DNA from: Neonectria sp. B-13 | Taxonomy: Eukaryota > Ascomycota > Sordariomycetes > Hypocreales > Nectriaceae | Assembly: GCA_002682825.1 (NCBI GenBank) | Contig: NOKP01000005.1 | Span: 1,736,001-1,800,000 of the forward strand | Direction: 5' to 3' | Length of the DNA stretch: 64,000 bases | Part shown: piece by piece, positions 44,860-56,312 of the stretch | How the letters are laid out: every line of letters begins with the position of its first letter | Numbering within the stretch: position 1 is the first letter of the stretch | Program-made: the position numbers and the translations under genes | Notes under the pieces: generated by a model | What the model was told of the DNA's origin: nothing | Database searches by the model: none | The model's input: only the letters and a program-made list of their open reading frames with translations

Positions 44860-46869
44860 TCAATACAGCTGCTGTCTTCGTACCATGCGAATAAAATCAT
44901 ATGAGATGCTTTGGTCGACCAGAACCCTAAGTCTTGCTGCCAAGACCGCAGCTGAAATATTCTCTTTCATGATAGTACACCATCCAGCGGCTCGTGCGAT
45001 CCCCGCCGCATGGTCTTTCTGGGAACCGTGGGTATCCAAGTACACCAGAGCTTGTGTCTTGGACTTGGCGTGTCGTTTAGAGATGAGACCTAAGAGGGGA
45101 GCTAGAAAGGTACGGTCCTGTGTTGGAAGGGTGGAAAAAACCCCGACGGATGTAAGAGCATCCTCGAATGCCGTTGCCTTGCAAGTCACTGCCTTGGTTG
45201 TAATCTCAACCGGAACCGAGAAGCCGAGTGTGAAGATTTGCCCACATTCTAGGGACAGAAGCGCAGAAACAGCACATGAGGCTTCAGTAAAGGACCGCCC
45301 AATTACCAGGACGTCTTGCCCTTTTATAGCAGACGGGCAATGCTCTTGAACCAGGAGGGATGAAATTCCAAGGGAAAGACAGTTGTGCCCAACGAGATTT
45401 CCGTCCTCTATGCTAATGGTGTCCACGCATCCAGTGAGAATGGCCTCTGGACTACGAGATGCAAGAATCAGTTGATCCGACAACGGGGATGAGAAATCGA
45501 GAACTGCTCCGCCGCAATCCTCTTCACTGAGGAGCAGCTGTGCACTCGAATTCTGTCTTTGGCCTAGCGGGACGGCATGATGAGGCAAGTTGAGCTCATT
45601 GAAGCATTTATCCATGAGAGCCGCATCGACATCAGGATCTTGGAACACGTAGATTTTCTTGGGGGTTACTTCGCCTAGCACCGCAAGCACACTTGTTTAT
45701 GTCAATTTCGATCCAAGTACGGAGTGTAGAAATGCATACCCGTTGACTTCAACCAGTGACAGCTGATTTGGCGCACTACTCGTCGGCAGTAGCGGGTGCG
45801 TCGTTGCCTGGAGAAAAGGATTGAGAATTCTTGAGAGTTTTCCGCCCCTCCCAGTGTTGAAGGCGGTAAGAGGAGGACTCGTCGAGATGGAGGAGTGCCT
45901 GACTTTGCCGCGGAACCGTTGTACTTCAAACGTGTCGGTGAGGTCGGTAGCCACGCCTGCAATTTGAACCACATCGCCAAACTCGGAACAAGCTCTGTAT
46001 GTCTCGAGAGTGTCAAGAGATGTCCAATCTAGTTGTCCTGAGAAATCGTGATGGGAAGCAATGACCTTCGTGTGGCCTTTGTGAGGCAGAAGCAAAGCTC
46101 GTAGGTCGCTGCTGAAGAGATCCTCTAAGTCGATAAACTCGACGCCCCATTGCAGTGCCTTTTGGAGGTATTTAATCGCTAGAGCAGTTTCACTCAAGGG
46201 CCATCTAGAACGCAATTAGATCGGCATCGTCATGGGGAATAGGACAACATACTTCCCACCTGACGGTACTAGTCGGATGGCAAAGATGATGGGCAGCTCC
46301 GATTGGAGCCTCAGAGTCATCAACTGCTCTGCAACATAATCCAGTGATGGAAAAGTTCCCTCTTGACCTTCTTCGTGAAGAAGATCGACCCTGAGCTCCA
46401 ACGCATCGGCCCCAACAGACACGATGGCCATGTTCGACAAAGCAACTCGGACATTTGGATACGTCAACCCGATGTAGACAGATCTCTTCTTCCTCATTAT
46501 GTGGGCGAACGGCTCGGATTGTCCAGTGACAAATGACAGAAAACGACAAAAGTCCTTGCGGTGAAACTTCCCGTTCACGAAAAGATACTCGTGGTCAAAA
46601 ATATCGACCTCAGTGTCACCTCCATGTGGCTTCACTTTGTCTAGGCATCTCAAGTTAATGCTCAAGACTGGCGTGTCGTTATTAGCCTTGCCCTGACGGA
46701 TATCTGAAGGCAGAATGCATTTTCTCTCATATGCAAGGATAGAATTGGGTAGAATTACACCAGTCAATTGACTGTTCCTGGGCTGTAAGGCGTAGCCCGT
46801 TATGCTGGCGGCCAAGTCGATCAGAAACGTATTCTCGGCATCGTAAATGAGGACCAGACAAGTCATCAT
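44860..46869 (-). CDS. qutR: QutR-like quinate repressor homologue (degenerate AROM C-terminal domains)
   Basis: Three exons (46869-46253, 46204-45740, 45691-44860) give 637 residues. After ~115 residues of a degenerate shikimate-kinase-like part lacking a P-loop comes a type I dehydroquinase domain (VSVGADALELRVDLL, KVIASHHDFSG) and then a shikimate-dehydrogenase-like domain (TPKKIYVFQDPDVD, FNELNLPHHAVP, DVLVIGRSF). Catalytic residues are lost: the Schiff-base Lys position reads VVQIAG instead of VKI, and the SxS shikimate-binding motif and the GxGG nucleotide loop are altered. This is the make-up of QUTR/QA-1S, which represses quinate genes by binding the QUTA/QA-1F activator. It is shorter than A. 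nidulans QUTR (about 930 residues), mainly at the N-terminus; an upstream exon cannot be excluded. Confidence 0.85.
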
Positions 46870-46963
46870 GTCTCATCCCTCAGCGGTTGGCGGTTCTCTG
46901 TGTTCGCATCTCTTGGGCTCTCGGCGTGGTACAATCCACGGAACACTGACCGAGAGCGAGAGT

Positions 46964-46979
46964 GGGTAAATATTTAGGC
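46964..46979. promoter_or_regulatory. QA-1F/QUTA-like operator upstream of the QutR-like gene
   Basis: GGGTAAATATTTAGGC matches 14 of 16 positions of the published quinate-activator site GGRTAARYRYTTATCC; only positions 14-15 differ. It lies about 95 bp upstream of the minus-strand ATG at 46869. The remainder of 46870-47326 shows no gene. Confidence 0.5.
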
Positions 46980-47326
46980 GCTCTACGGCCGTCGGTCGAG
47001 CTGTCTGCCGGGATCCGGGAAAGTTTGGTGCGTCTCGGAGCCGGCGCAGTCCGCCAATCGGACAGCTCCGGGAGTCCGCCAATCCGGAGCGAGATGGGTT
47101 CGACTACCTCGGCTTTCAAAGAGAGACATTGAGAGGGATGATTGACTGTGACAGTAAATAAGGCAATACTTATCCAGGTCATAGTTTGCTGAGCATGCAC
47201 GTGTGCTCCGCGGATTGCGATCGATAGAAAAACACGCAATTAAATCGGGATCGAAGATTTGAATATATTGTCCTAGATTCATACTCTAGTCGATTCGACT
47301 ATTTCTCTATTCAACCAGTCAACATA

Positions 47327-49752
47327 CTAATACTCGAGACCTTGATAGTCACCGTCCGCAACCTGCTGTAGGACCTGTGCTTGTTAGTCAACAGCCCCAA
47401 CTTGTAGAAGTGAGACATACAGAGTCTATGAGGTCCTGCCCTAAGCCCTCACAGGGCTCTGTGTGTGCATTGTCCGACATCCCCTGGGATCCAGATGTGG
47501 AACCCTCAAATTCGAAATATCCGTCGAGAGCGTACATCAGTGAAGACGGGTAATTCTGTGACGGTTCCGAGAATGAACCAGGTGTGGCGATCGATCGACC
47601 TCCCAGGGGCGACATGACTGATTGTCCGGACGTACCGGACTCCACCAATTGCTCGTGATACTTATAAGGTGTTCCGCGCAAGGAACTCAGCCTTTGAGGC
47701 AGCGAACCCAGTGAAAATAGGTCATCAAACCCGTCGAGGCTGTTGCTGTCAGTGACTTAATTAAAGGCCAAAGGGAAATTGGAGAAAAGACATGCCTTGA
47801 ATCCATCCAGTCTCCCAACCTAGAGAAAGGTATATGACTTTGGTCAAAATGGCCTTCGGGGTAACGCTTATAAAACTGAGTAAGGTGCAGGTTCGTCGTG
47901 ACCAGTGTCCCAGAGCGATAATCGCGTATCATCACAGCGTGTAGCCTGTGCATTTGTCTCAGCATTTCACACTAAAAAACACCAGTCAGTTGATTCAATC
48001 AAGGAGCTGCAGATTATGCCCATACCTGATAGTCCACGAGTATGTTGAGACTCCGCATATCCAATATTTTCTCGATAACGTTCACCAGATGTGGTTTATG
48101 GCTGGCAGCAAACTCGTAGTGAGCAGCGTGAATCAAGACGGTGCCGGCTGAACCGAGACAAAAGCTGAGTTGCGTTAGTATGATACCAGTACTGCATGAA
48201 TCCACGCCAAACTCACGATGTGAAGTATGGCCAAGAGTAGCCATGCATTTGTGCCTGGCTACAGAGCTCTGAGATCGCCACTGCATGTTCAATACATTTC
48301 CTTGACGTTTCCTGCTGCCAAGGATCTGATGAATCATCAGAGATACTAAACCCCGAGATCAGGGGAAGAAACTGCCGATAAAGACGGACAAAGGTCGCAT
48401 GGTATATGAACCAACTGAGGTAGAATCGATTGACCGTGGTTGTCTGTGAGCAATCGAGGTTCGCACGAGCTATTTCAGACTCAACCCGGCCTTTCCACTT
48501 TCCCAATTCGCCGACTAGTCCAGACAGATTGGACATTGGGTGCCACGGAAAATGGCTATCTCCCTGGACTCCCCCATTCTGTAAGTAATTGTTGCACTTC
48601 CCCAGTATCACAGAAATACTAGTGAACATGTGCAAAGTGGTGTTCTGTTGGCTTTTGCTGCCATCGTCCGCCCAAATATCGCTGAATTTCGTAGCTCCGC
48701 TGGTGGTGAAGTTTGCCTCTCCAAGCCCCTCGTCGGGAATTGGAAGTCGAAAATCTCGAAGTGTGACGTCGTTAATCATCATGGGTCTATCTGTACCGCA
48801 GACGCTGAAACGATCCATGATATACAGAGTATGAATGCAAAGCCTAACGGAATCGTGATAGGCAGTTGTTGGAGTATTTCTGGAAGATTCTTTAAGCAGC
48901 TCCATGCCTTGCACCATGCGAATTGCTGTGCCTAGTTTCACCCAGGCTCGAGCACCGTGTCCAAGACATATCAGGCAGAGTATTTGCAGGATGGTGACTT
49001 GAATGCTGTCCAAGGATAGATCTAGGAAGCCCACTGCAGGTTCTGAGAGCTTCAGGTAGTCTTCAGACTGTCGTTTTGAAGTGATGTCGTGCGTGGTTTT
49101 TATGTAACTCGATTTGCCTGTCAGCTTATCAAAGCATCATCGTTCATTAAATCGTAAAGCTCGACTTACCAAGTACATAGTGCGCATAATGAGTAAAGAA
49201 AAGCGTCGGAAGTTTGGCAGTTGAGAAACTGGCGCCGTAACGTGCCTTCATGAACAAAAACATAAGGGTTTCCATGGACATGGGTAAAGAACGCAGCAAG
49301 CATCTCTCGGCGCGTGAGAATATCAGGCTGGGTGCTCTGGGGAAGAAGCACAGGGTCTGTTAATTCTGGAGAACAGTAGTTGGACGTCTCATTCGGAGCT
49401 ACAGGAGTATTTGGTGCATCAACTGTTTTACTCCGCGGGGCCGAAGGCTCTGTCTGCTGTCGCTCAAGACTGTGCACGCGATTGAGTAGGTCTTTGACCA
49501 AATGTGAATTAGGGATTCGCTTTTTCGGGATGGCATCTGAACGACAGGTTTAGTAAGACCTTACTTAATCCACAGCAGCTCTGTATGAATATGAGATACC
49601 GTAAATGCACTGAAAGCCGTGGCGGTCGCATGCTTCGCAGGTTGGGACTCTTCGAGAGCATTTTGACTGGACAGTGTTAGCCATGCGCTAAAGACTCAGA
49701 AACTACATCAGCACCGGCACACCTTTCTATTGCGACATGATCGACAGCTCAT
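47327..49752 (-). CDS. Zn2Cys6 transcription factor of the quinate-type cluster
   Basis: A multi-exon gene. Exon 1 (49752-49723) and exon 2 (49666-49600) encode MSCRSCRNRK and SKCSRRVPTC...CEACDRHGFQC, a complete C6 zinc cluster (C-x2-C-x6-C-x6-C-x2-C-x6-C) at the extreme N-terminus; exon 3 starts at 49536 (IPKKRIPNSHLVKDLLNRVHSLE, a linker/dimerisation-like helix). A fungal_trans domain follows (LCLICLGHGARAWVKLGTAIRMVQGMELL, IMDRFSVCGTDRPMM). The last exon ends VADGDYQGLEY at 47327. Internal junctions near 49150, 48215, 48010 and 47790 are approximate. The zinc region lacks the KKRGLPTGY linker of QUTA, so it is probably not a direct QutA orthologue, although its location beside a QutR-like gene suggests a related job. 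Confidence 0.75.
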
Positions 49753-52447
49753 TGGCGACAAAGGCACTGCAGACAACCTAGGATTATAAGTAGGATGGAG
49801 AGGAATCGGCAGGCGAGGAGCATTTCCGCCTGACTGGGACGAGGGGGTGTCTTGATCGGGCATGACGCATAGTCGACAGATGACCCGGCCAGGAACTTTA
49901 CGAACAGAAAAACACTGCCCAAAATGAGCACGCTCTGCTGCAGCGAAAGTTCATTTGCGGGATCCTCAAAAGACACGCAAATCAAGCCTTACTGCCGGGT
50001 TCCCCGCGTACCCCGACCCGTTCCCCGCCTTGCCAACACATTCGGATAAGTGTTTTCCCTCTTCATCTTAAAGACGTCACCTCCTGGCGCGATTGTTTTT
50101 CTGGTCGTTACAACAGACCGATTTGTTATAGATTCACTGAAAAGGCGTATTGATAGTCACCAACGTTGATGTTTGTCTATCAAGTGATGGCCACATGCGG
50201 TGGACGCGACAGAAGACTAAGAAGGAGACCCATATGGTCACGAGGGCGCCCAAGCTATATTTCAATGAACAACCAGAAAAGGTCGTGATGTTACTAACTA
50301 AAACCACAGAAAGATGAGTTTAAAGCCAATAAAATTCCTCTGCCAAACCAAATAGAGCCGAAAGTCGTGTTTGCCCTCGTTTTTATTTATTAATTGCCAT
50401 ACAAGTTCTTCGTTCAGGAAAGTTGAGGGAATGTCTAGGGTAGGCTCCCTCAGAATTTGGTGTACAATAGAGCATTATTACTGAGAAGCCATCCTACCCA
50501 TATCCGGTGAGCTTATACTACCCGACAGACTTGACTAAATATCCATTTTCAACTACTTGAAGAGTGGTAGCACAACTCCCGGATCATAGATACGCGGGGG
50601 GATCCGTGTGGAGGTGGGTACCCAAAGTTACCCGTGGGTAATTTTGGACTTGTTCTCCGGTCCCATTCAAGACCCATTTATATGCTATGGATCTTAATAT
50701 GGTGGCATATCTGCTTGTTGTTTCCTTGTGTGAATGAGCGGATGTTCTGGCTTTATGTATCGATAATCTTGCAACTGGCCTCTTCCATGTCCGTAGGAGT
50801 CTTGATCATCTTCGCGAGAATCATGCGAGATGCATGGTTGCAGCAAGTAGTTTTCCTGTTTCATGTTTGAGAGACTCCCCAATGCCTATCTTTGTGAAGA
50901 TGAAGAAGCACGCACCAAGAAGCGGTGGCTCTCGCTAATATCCACACCTCCTGTCATCCCACGCGAAGGTGAGCTGGGAGATAATCTTTGTAGCGGCTGC
51001 ACTAGCCAGCATCATCGTGGACTATTCCATTGATGGACAGGGCGGCCCCGCATCGGCCATGTGGAAACAGGGGCCTGGACAGATATGGGGACGTTGAAAT
51101 GTACCGCAGAGGTGTTTGTAGTTGTTGTTTCAGTCGTGCCTAGGGTGCTTGGGGCTATTCATTGCGTGGTAAACATTGAGCTCGATGATGACGACATGTA
51201 ACATGAACAGGAATGAAAGGAACAGTTGTCATTCATCTACCGCTCGGAAAGTTTCCTGGAGAATAAAATTGATGTCAATCGGGTACACGTGGCAATCGAG
51301 GCAATGAAGTGAGCTTGAAGATCCCGGCCCGTGACTTATCCAACATCGGCGATGCCCCGACTCGATTCACCAGCAGCAGTTAACATATCGGAGGAAAGAC
51401 GACAACTAGCATAATTCCTGCAGATCTCCCATAGTCTAGACCAACAAGGTTCAGTGTCCGACTTCCTCATCCAGGTCTTTATCCTTAGCTACCTGGCCCA
51501 TTGCGGCTCCGCACGGATGCAAACGGCGGGCACATTATGAATGCAGTAGCTGGCACACGACTATTCGATGAGTGAAAAGAGTCTCGATCTTTTAACTCAA
51601 AGATACCAGGACATCTACGCCCGTTGCTCGCATGGTTATTCCGTATAGCCCCCGTCCCTGTCGCGGTGCAATGCCCACACGTCTGGACACGAGGGAGGCG
51701 ACGGCGAGGATATGCTATCCGGGCCTGCTGATTGGAGCACGATTTAGCTAGTTTTACTTGTTATCTAGTGCGAACCAGACGCTTGGCACCATGTCCCAGT
51801 GCTTCGGGAAGTCCAGCTGGGCCCTGACAGTGCTGTCGTCAAGCCGTCTTGACTCCCGTGCGCCAAATAGCAAATGACGCGAGCGTGAAAAGACATCAGG
51901 AAGTGGCAGACGCGGATACCGTGCTTATCTGAGACGCAATTCTGGGAATGTCTCCGCGTCGTGGGCCAGCGTTTGAGTTTCCGCTAGTCGAATCGAACTC
52001 CATCGCGGACAGTCTAGAATCCCGGTAGACCAGGCTAGCCTTGCCGGATGATGCTTGTCACTACCGACGCAAGAGTCAGTCTCTGTCACGTGTGTCTTGC
52101 CTCATCCTCTAGTCGACCTTTATCAATGCGCACTGGGCGCGTTCCAAAGGTTAACCTGCGTATCATCTTGATATCTGGCCAGCTTCTTATCGGTGCTGAA
52201 CGATCTCCCCTGTCGCGCTGTGTCGCTTGCAGTTAGTCCAGCTTCAGTATACTCCAAAGGTCATACGAGAGCGGACCAATCGCTCGGTGCAATCGCCAGC
52301 AGTCCGAGTGGTCTGAACGGGTGTGCGGCTCTATCTGCCTTCTTCAAGTATCCCGAGTATAAAGCGCCGGAGTAATCTCACGCTTCAAGCAAACTTGTTG
52401 CCTTGCGTACCCCATCCCATTATCACGGGTCTGAACAAACACCGACA
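49753..52447. other. Long intergenic region (2.7 kb)
   Basis: The largest gene-poor stretch in the window. It holds the promoter of the Zn2Cys6 gene (with an operator-like site at 50044) and of the permease at 52448. A GC3-rich minus-strand frame of ~55 codons at 51754-51930 (ends DMVPSVWFALDNK) has no start or domain and may be a gene remnant. Nothing else is supported. Confidence 0.5.
50044..50059. promoter_or_regulatory. QA-1F/QUTA-like operator upstream of the Zn2Cys6 gene
   Basis: GGATAAGTGTTTTCCC matches 14 of 16 positions of GGRTAARYRYTTATCC (positions 13-14 differ). It lies about 290 bp upstream of the presumed ATG at 49752, consistent with auto- or cross-regulation inside the cluster. 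Confidence 0.5.
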
Positions 52448-54497
52448 ATGATCAACAACAGTAAGAGTGGGTCAGACGATGGCATTCCCTCGAAAGAGAA
52501 TGCCATCGCCCAGGTCACCAGCACGTCTGAGGCTCAGATGTTTGACATTGAAGACAACAAAAATGGCGAATTTCAGCGATCATTCAGCCCCCGTCAGATT
52601 CATGTATGTAAAACCCTGCACAGCAAATAATTCTGTGTTTTGAATTGCACTCAAGCTAAACTAACACCTTCTGTTTCATTCAGATCATATCTCTCGGCTC
52701 AAATATCGGTAGCGGCCTATTCATCGCCACTGGTAAAGCCCTTGCCGGCGGAGGACCAGGAAACATGGTGATCGCATACATGCTCGTTTGCTCCTGCGTG
52801 TGGGCTGTTCTTCAGACTCTCTCCGAGATGACGATTGGATTCCCAACATCTGGAAACTACATCGACTACGCTGGCCGCTGGGTAGACCCTGCCCTGGCTT
52901 TTGGTGCTGGATTCGCTGAGTGGCTTGGTATGTGCTGGAATCTATTCGAAGGCGTAACGATATTATGACTGACATTATCGGATAGGCTGGACCGCAGTCG
53001 TTGGCGCTGAAGCCGTGTTCTTCAACATCCTGATCAAGTACTGGTCTCCCGATGGGATTCCTCTAGCAGCGTCTCGTAAGAGCCCCCAATTAGTGTATGT
53101 GGACCTCATTAACGGAGTATCCAGTCACCATCTTTACCTTTGCGACCCTGGCCATTTTTCTGCTCCCCAACAAGGCCTTTGCCTGGTTTGAGTACGTCAC
53201 ATCGCTTATCAAGATTTTCCTGTTCCTCATAATCATCCTGCTCTCGATTGCCCTAGTCGCCGGTGCTGGCCCGACAGGCGAGGTCCACGACGGAGCGTAC
53301 TGGAGAGATTTGCCAGTATTTAAAAACGGGTTCTTCGTGAGTATCAATGCTCGGTCAGAATGACGACTGGTGGCTAACAAAATGCAGGGATTCGCAAATG
53401 CTGCTTTATTGGCCGTCTGGGCTGTTGGAGATCAAGTCTTCATTGGCATTATGGGAGGAGAAGCTGAGTCGCCGCGCTTTTCCATGGCTCATGCGACGAA
53501 GCTCGTCCCCTTCCGCGTGAACTTTATCTACATGTTGAGTGTACGTCGGACACTCCTCTGCTTCAAATTTCCGTGTACTAAACAGCCAACAGGTCATCTT
53601 CATCACGCTCCTCATCCCGTCTGATGACGATCGCCTCCTTGGCGGCAGCGGTATCACCTCATCGCCATTTGTCCTCGCCGTCACCAATTCAGGAATCAAG
53701 GGAATTGCCGATATTATGAACGCTTGCATGATCATTGGAATCCTTGCTATCGCTGCTGAATCCATCTACCTCGCTTCCCGAATCCTGCGGACAATGGCCC
53801 ACCAGAAGCTCATTCCGGAGTTCATCGCAAAGGTTGATGCACAGGGACGCCCGAGATGGTCGCTTGTGATCACAGGGTCGACTGCGCTACTTTTGACCTA
53901 CCTGAACTTGAACGGTACGCCCTCTGTCACTCTTTCCTTTGAGATCAAATACTAATTTTCTTCAGGCGATGGCGCAAAGGTATTCAACTGGTTGTTGTCA
54001 ATCACCAGTGCCTCCTTTTTCATGAACTGGATAATCATCGCCTTCACCTCCTGGCGGTTCCATCAAGCCCTCACCGCGCAAAACGACCCGCTCTTCAAGC
54101 AGGTGTATGCGTGGAAGTCTGTCGCGTGGCCCATCGCGCCCGCGTGGCTGATGGCGGTGTCGACCCTGCTGTTTGCATGCTGTCTCGGTGCCGGAATTGG
54201 TGACCTGGTAAGTCTTGCGGATTCGATCCCCTAGATGTTCAAGTGCGCTAACTGGAGTCTTAGTCCACCACCCCTTTCAGCGCAGAGACCTTCTTCCAAT
54301 ACGTTATCGGCATCCTCATTATTGTCGTCTTCACGGGCGTGTACAAGATCGTTATGAAGACTCCTTGGAGGGACCCTAAGACGGCGGATCTTGTGACCGG
54401 CAGACGCACGCTCAGCGAGGCTGAAATCACCCAGCTAGACGAGTACTACGCCATGCCTAGGTGGAGGCGTTTCTTGACCTATGTTGCTCTGTGGTAA
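52448..54497 (+). CDS. Amino-acid permease (APC superfamily, YAT type)
   Basis: Eight exons (52448-52603, 52684-52927, 52986-53075, 53125-53336, 53388-53540, 53593-53914, 53966-54207, 54264-54497) join in phase to 550 residues. After a hydrophilic N-terminus, SFSPRQIHIISLGSNIGSGLFIATG is the first-helix signature of fungal amino-acid permeases; GPGNMVIAYMLVC, LSEMTIGFPTSGNYIDYAGRWVDPALAFGAGFAEW and ESIYLASRILRTMAHQKLIPEF follow the family closely. Twelve membrane helices are expected, with both termini cytosolic. It imports one or more amino acids across the plasma membrane; specificity is not readable. It is downstream of the quinate-type cluster but separated by 2.7 kb, so membership is doubtful. 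Confidence 0.93.
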
Positions 54498-55349
54498 CCC
54501 AGCGGTAGCTGTGGTTGGCTTAGTTGGCGCATTTAGGGTTTATGAGGTAGCTGAACTTGAAAACAAGTGATGGGGGGGGGGCTTGGAGCATATAGCGACG
54601 CAGGGTCGCAAAGTACAGAAGCCGACATCCGTAGGTCCATTGGACAGGGTTAGCTTATTCCTGTGGGTCAATAAACAGCCTCCATCTTCAACATTCTAAC
54701 TCTAAGCGTAACCTGGCGAGTGAGAGCAGAGAGTTTCTTTAAGGGTTACTTCTCGATGGGAACGGCGATGAGGGTCCATTGCTCCCATCGTCAGCCGAAA
54801 AGATGATGCCCCAGCCGCAACTAATCTCATCAGGTGGACTTTTGCTGACTCTCTCTGGTCTCTGCGCCAGTTTCATTGGTGTTCTGTCCTGACGACGGGC
54901 CATTTCGAAGCAAACATCGGCGGTTTGGGCTCCGCGCTGCCGGTCTCAAAGCCCATGGCGTATCACTAGACCGGAGTTGTCGGCGCCGATTTACCGACCC
55001 GCCGGTATGTTCCAAATTTCTATTGGCTGGTTCTGCACAGTGCCGGTGGAAGTGGGCTGGGCGCAGTGAGGCGTTGACCTTGTGAACAGCCACATTGACC
55101 ACGCAAGACGGATGGAGGAATGGGCGAAAGGTTACTTTCAGACGAGAAAGGTTTGTATTAGAGTTGCCAGATTGAGCTTGTCATTCGAGCTGTGCAATAT
55201 CATCTTTGTAGCAATGAGTACATATAGCCTTCACCGTCTCTGTCCCAATGTGTGATATCGTTCACTGAACTCACAACCACGACTTACAGCGCAGCAAGTT
55301 AACAACAAGCCAACAAATCAACAAGTACACAGTCAACCAGTCAGCAATC
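54498..55349. other. Intergenic region
   Basis: About 850 bp. A G9 run occurs near 54572. The short frames near 54830-55100 lack domains. The last 100 bp are the leader of the RTA1-like gene. Confidence 0.4.
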
Positions 55350-56312
55350 ATGTCCGCCGCAACCCAAGAAAAAACTCCTGAACGTTACCACTATGATCCT
55401 TCTCTCGCCGCTGCAATCATCTTCGCCGTCATTTTCGGCCTCTCTGCCATTGCCCACACTTACCAGATAGCAAAGGGGCGCACGTGGTACTTTATCGCCT
55501 TCCTCGTCGGAGTTCTCTGTATGTCTGTTCCTATTTTAGCCATCCCTCACTCCCTCTTCGCGTCTAACAACCCCTAATAGTTGAGATTGGAGGCTACGCC
55601 GCTCGTGCTGTCAACGCATCCCAAACTCCAGACTGGGCGAAAGCCCCCTTCATCGCCCAGACTCTGCTCCTACTCTTGGCTCCCGGCTTGTACGCTGCCT
55701 CGATATACATGGTGTTCGGTCGCATTGTCCGCCTGTTGGAAGCACATCACCACTCTATCGTCAGGGTCAACTGGTTGACCAAGATCTTTGTCGTCGGCGA
55801 TGTCCTCTCCTTTGTAGTCCAAGCCATCGGTAAGCACCACAAAACCTTCCGAGCTCCGAAATCAGCTTCCCTAACACATCTCAGGTGGTACGATGGTTGC
55901 AAATGCCGATACCAAGCATGCTCTCGACGAAGGCCAGAACATTGTCCTTGCCGGCCTGGGCGTTCAAATCGGCTTCTTTGGATTATTCATCTCCGTCATG
56001 ACCTTCTTCCACTTCCGCATTGTTCGACACCCAACCGCTGCCAGCCTCGAAACCACCCGTCCCTGGAAACGGTACATCTTCGTCCTGTACGCTGCGTCGC
56101 TGTTGATCATGATTCGTTCCATTTTCAGGGTCGTAGAATTCGCGGGAGGACCAACAGGCACACTGCAGACCAACGAGGCATACATTTACTGCCTGGATTC
56201 AACCCCCATGCTCATCTGCGCGCTGCTTTTCAACATCCAACATCCGAGCATCGTGATTCAAAAGCCGCAATACAAGCCATCTCAGCCCCAGGTGGAATCG
56301 ATCAGTCCGTAA
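55350..56312 (+). CDS. RTA1-like seven-helix membrane protein
   Basis: Three exons (55350-55518, 55581-55829, 55885-56312) give 281 residues. The RTA1/lipid-translocating exporter family pattern is clear: YHYDPSLAAAIIFAVIF at the start, TWYFIAFLVGVLFEIGGYAAR, QTLLLLLAPGLYAASIYMVFGRI, DVLSFVVQAIGG, GLGVQIGFFGLF, and RSIFRVVEFAGG followed by an EAYIYCLD segment. Seven membrane segments are expected. Members (Rta1, Rsb1, Pug1) are linked to resistance to 7-aminocholesterol and other toxic lipids or to sphingoid-base and porphyrin handling in the plasma membrane. Substrate unknown here. Confidence 0.92.
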
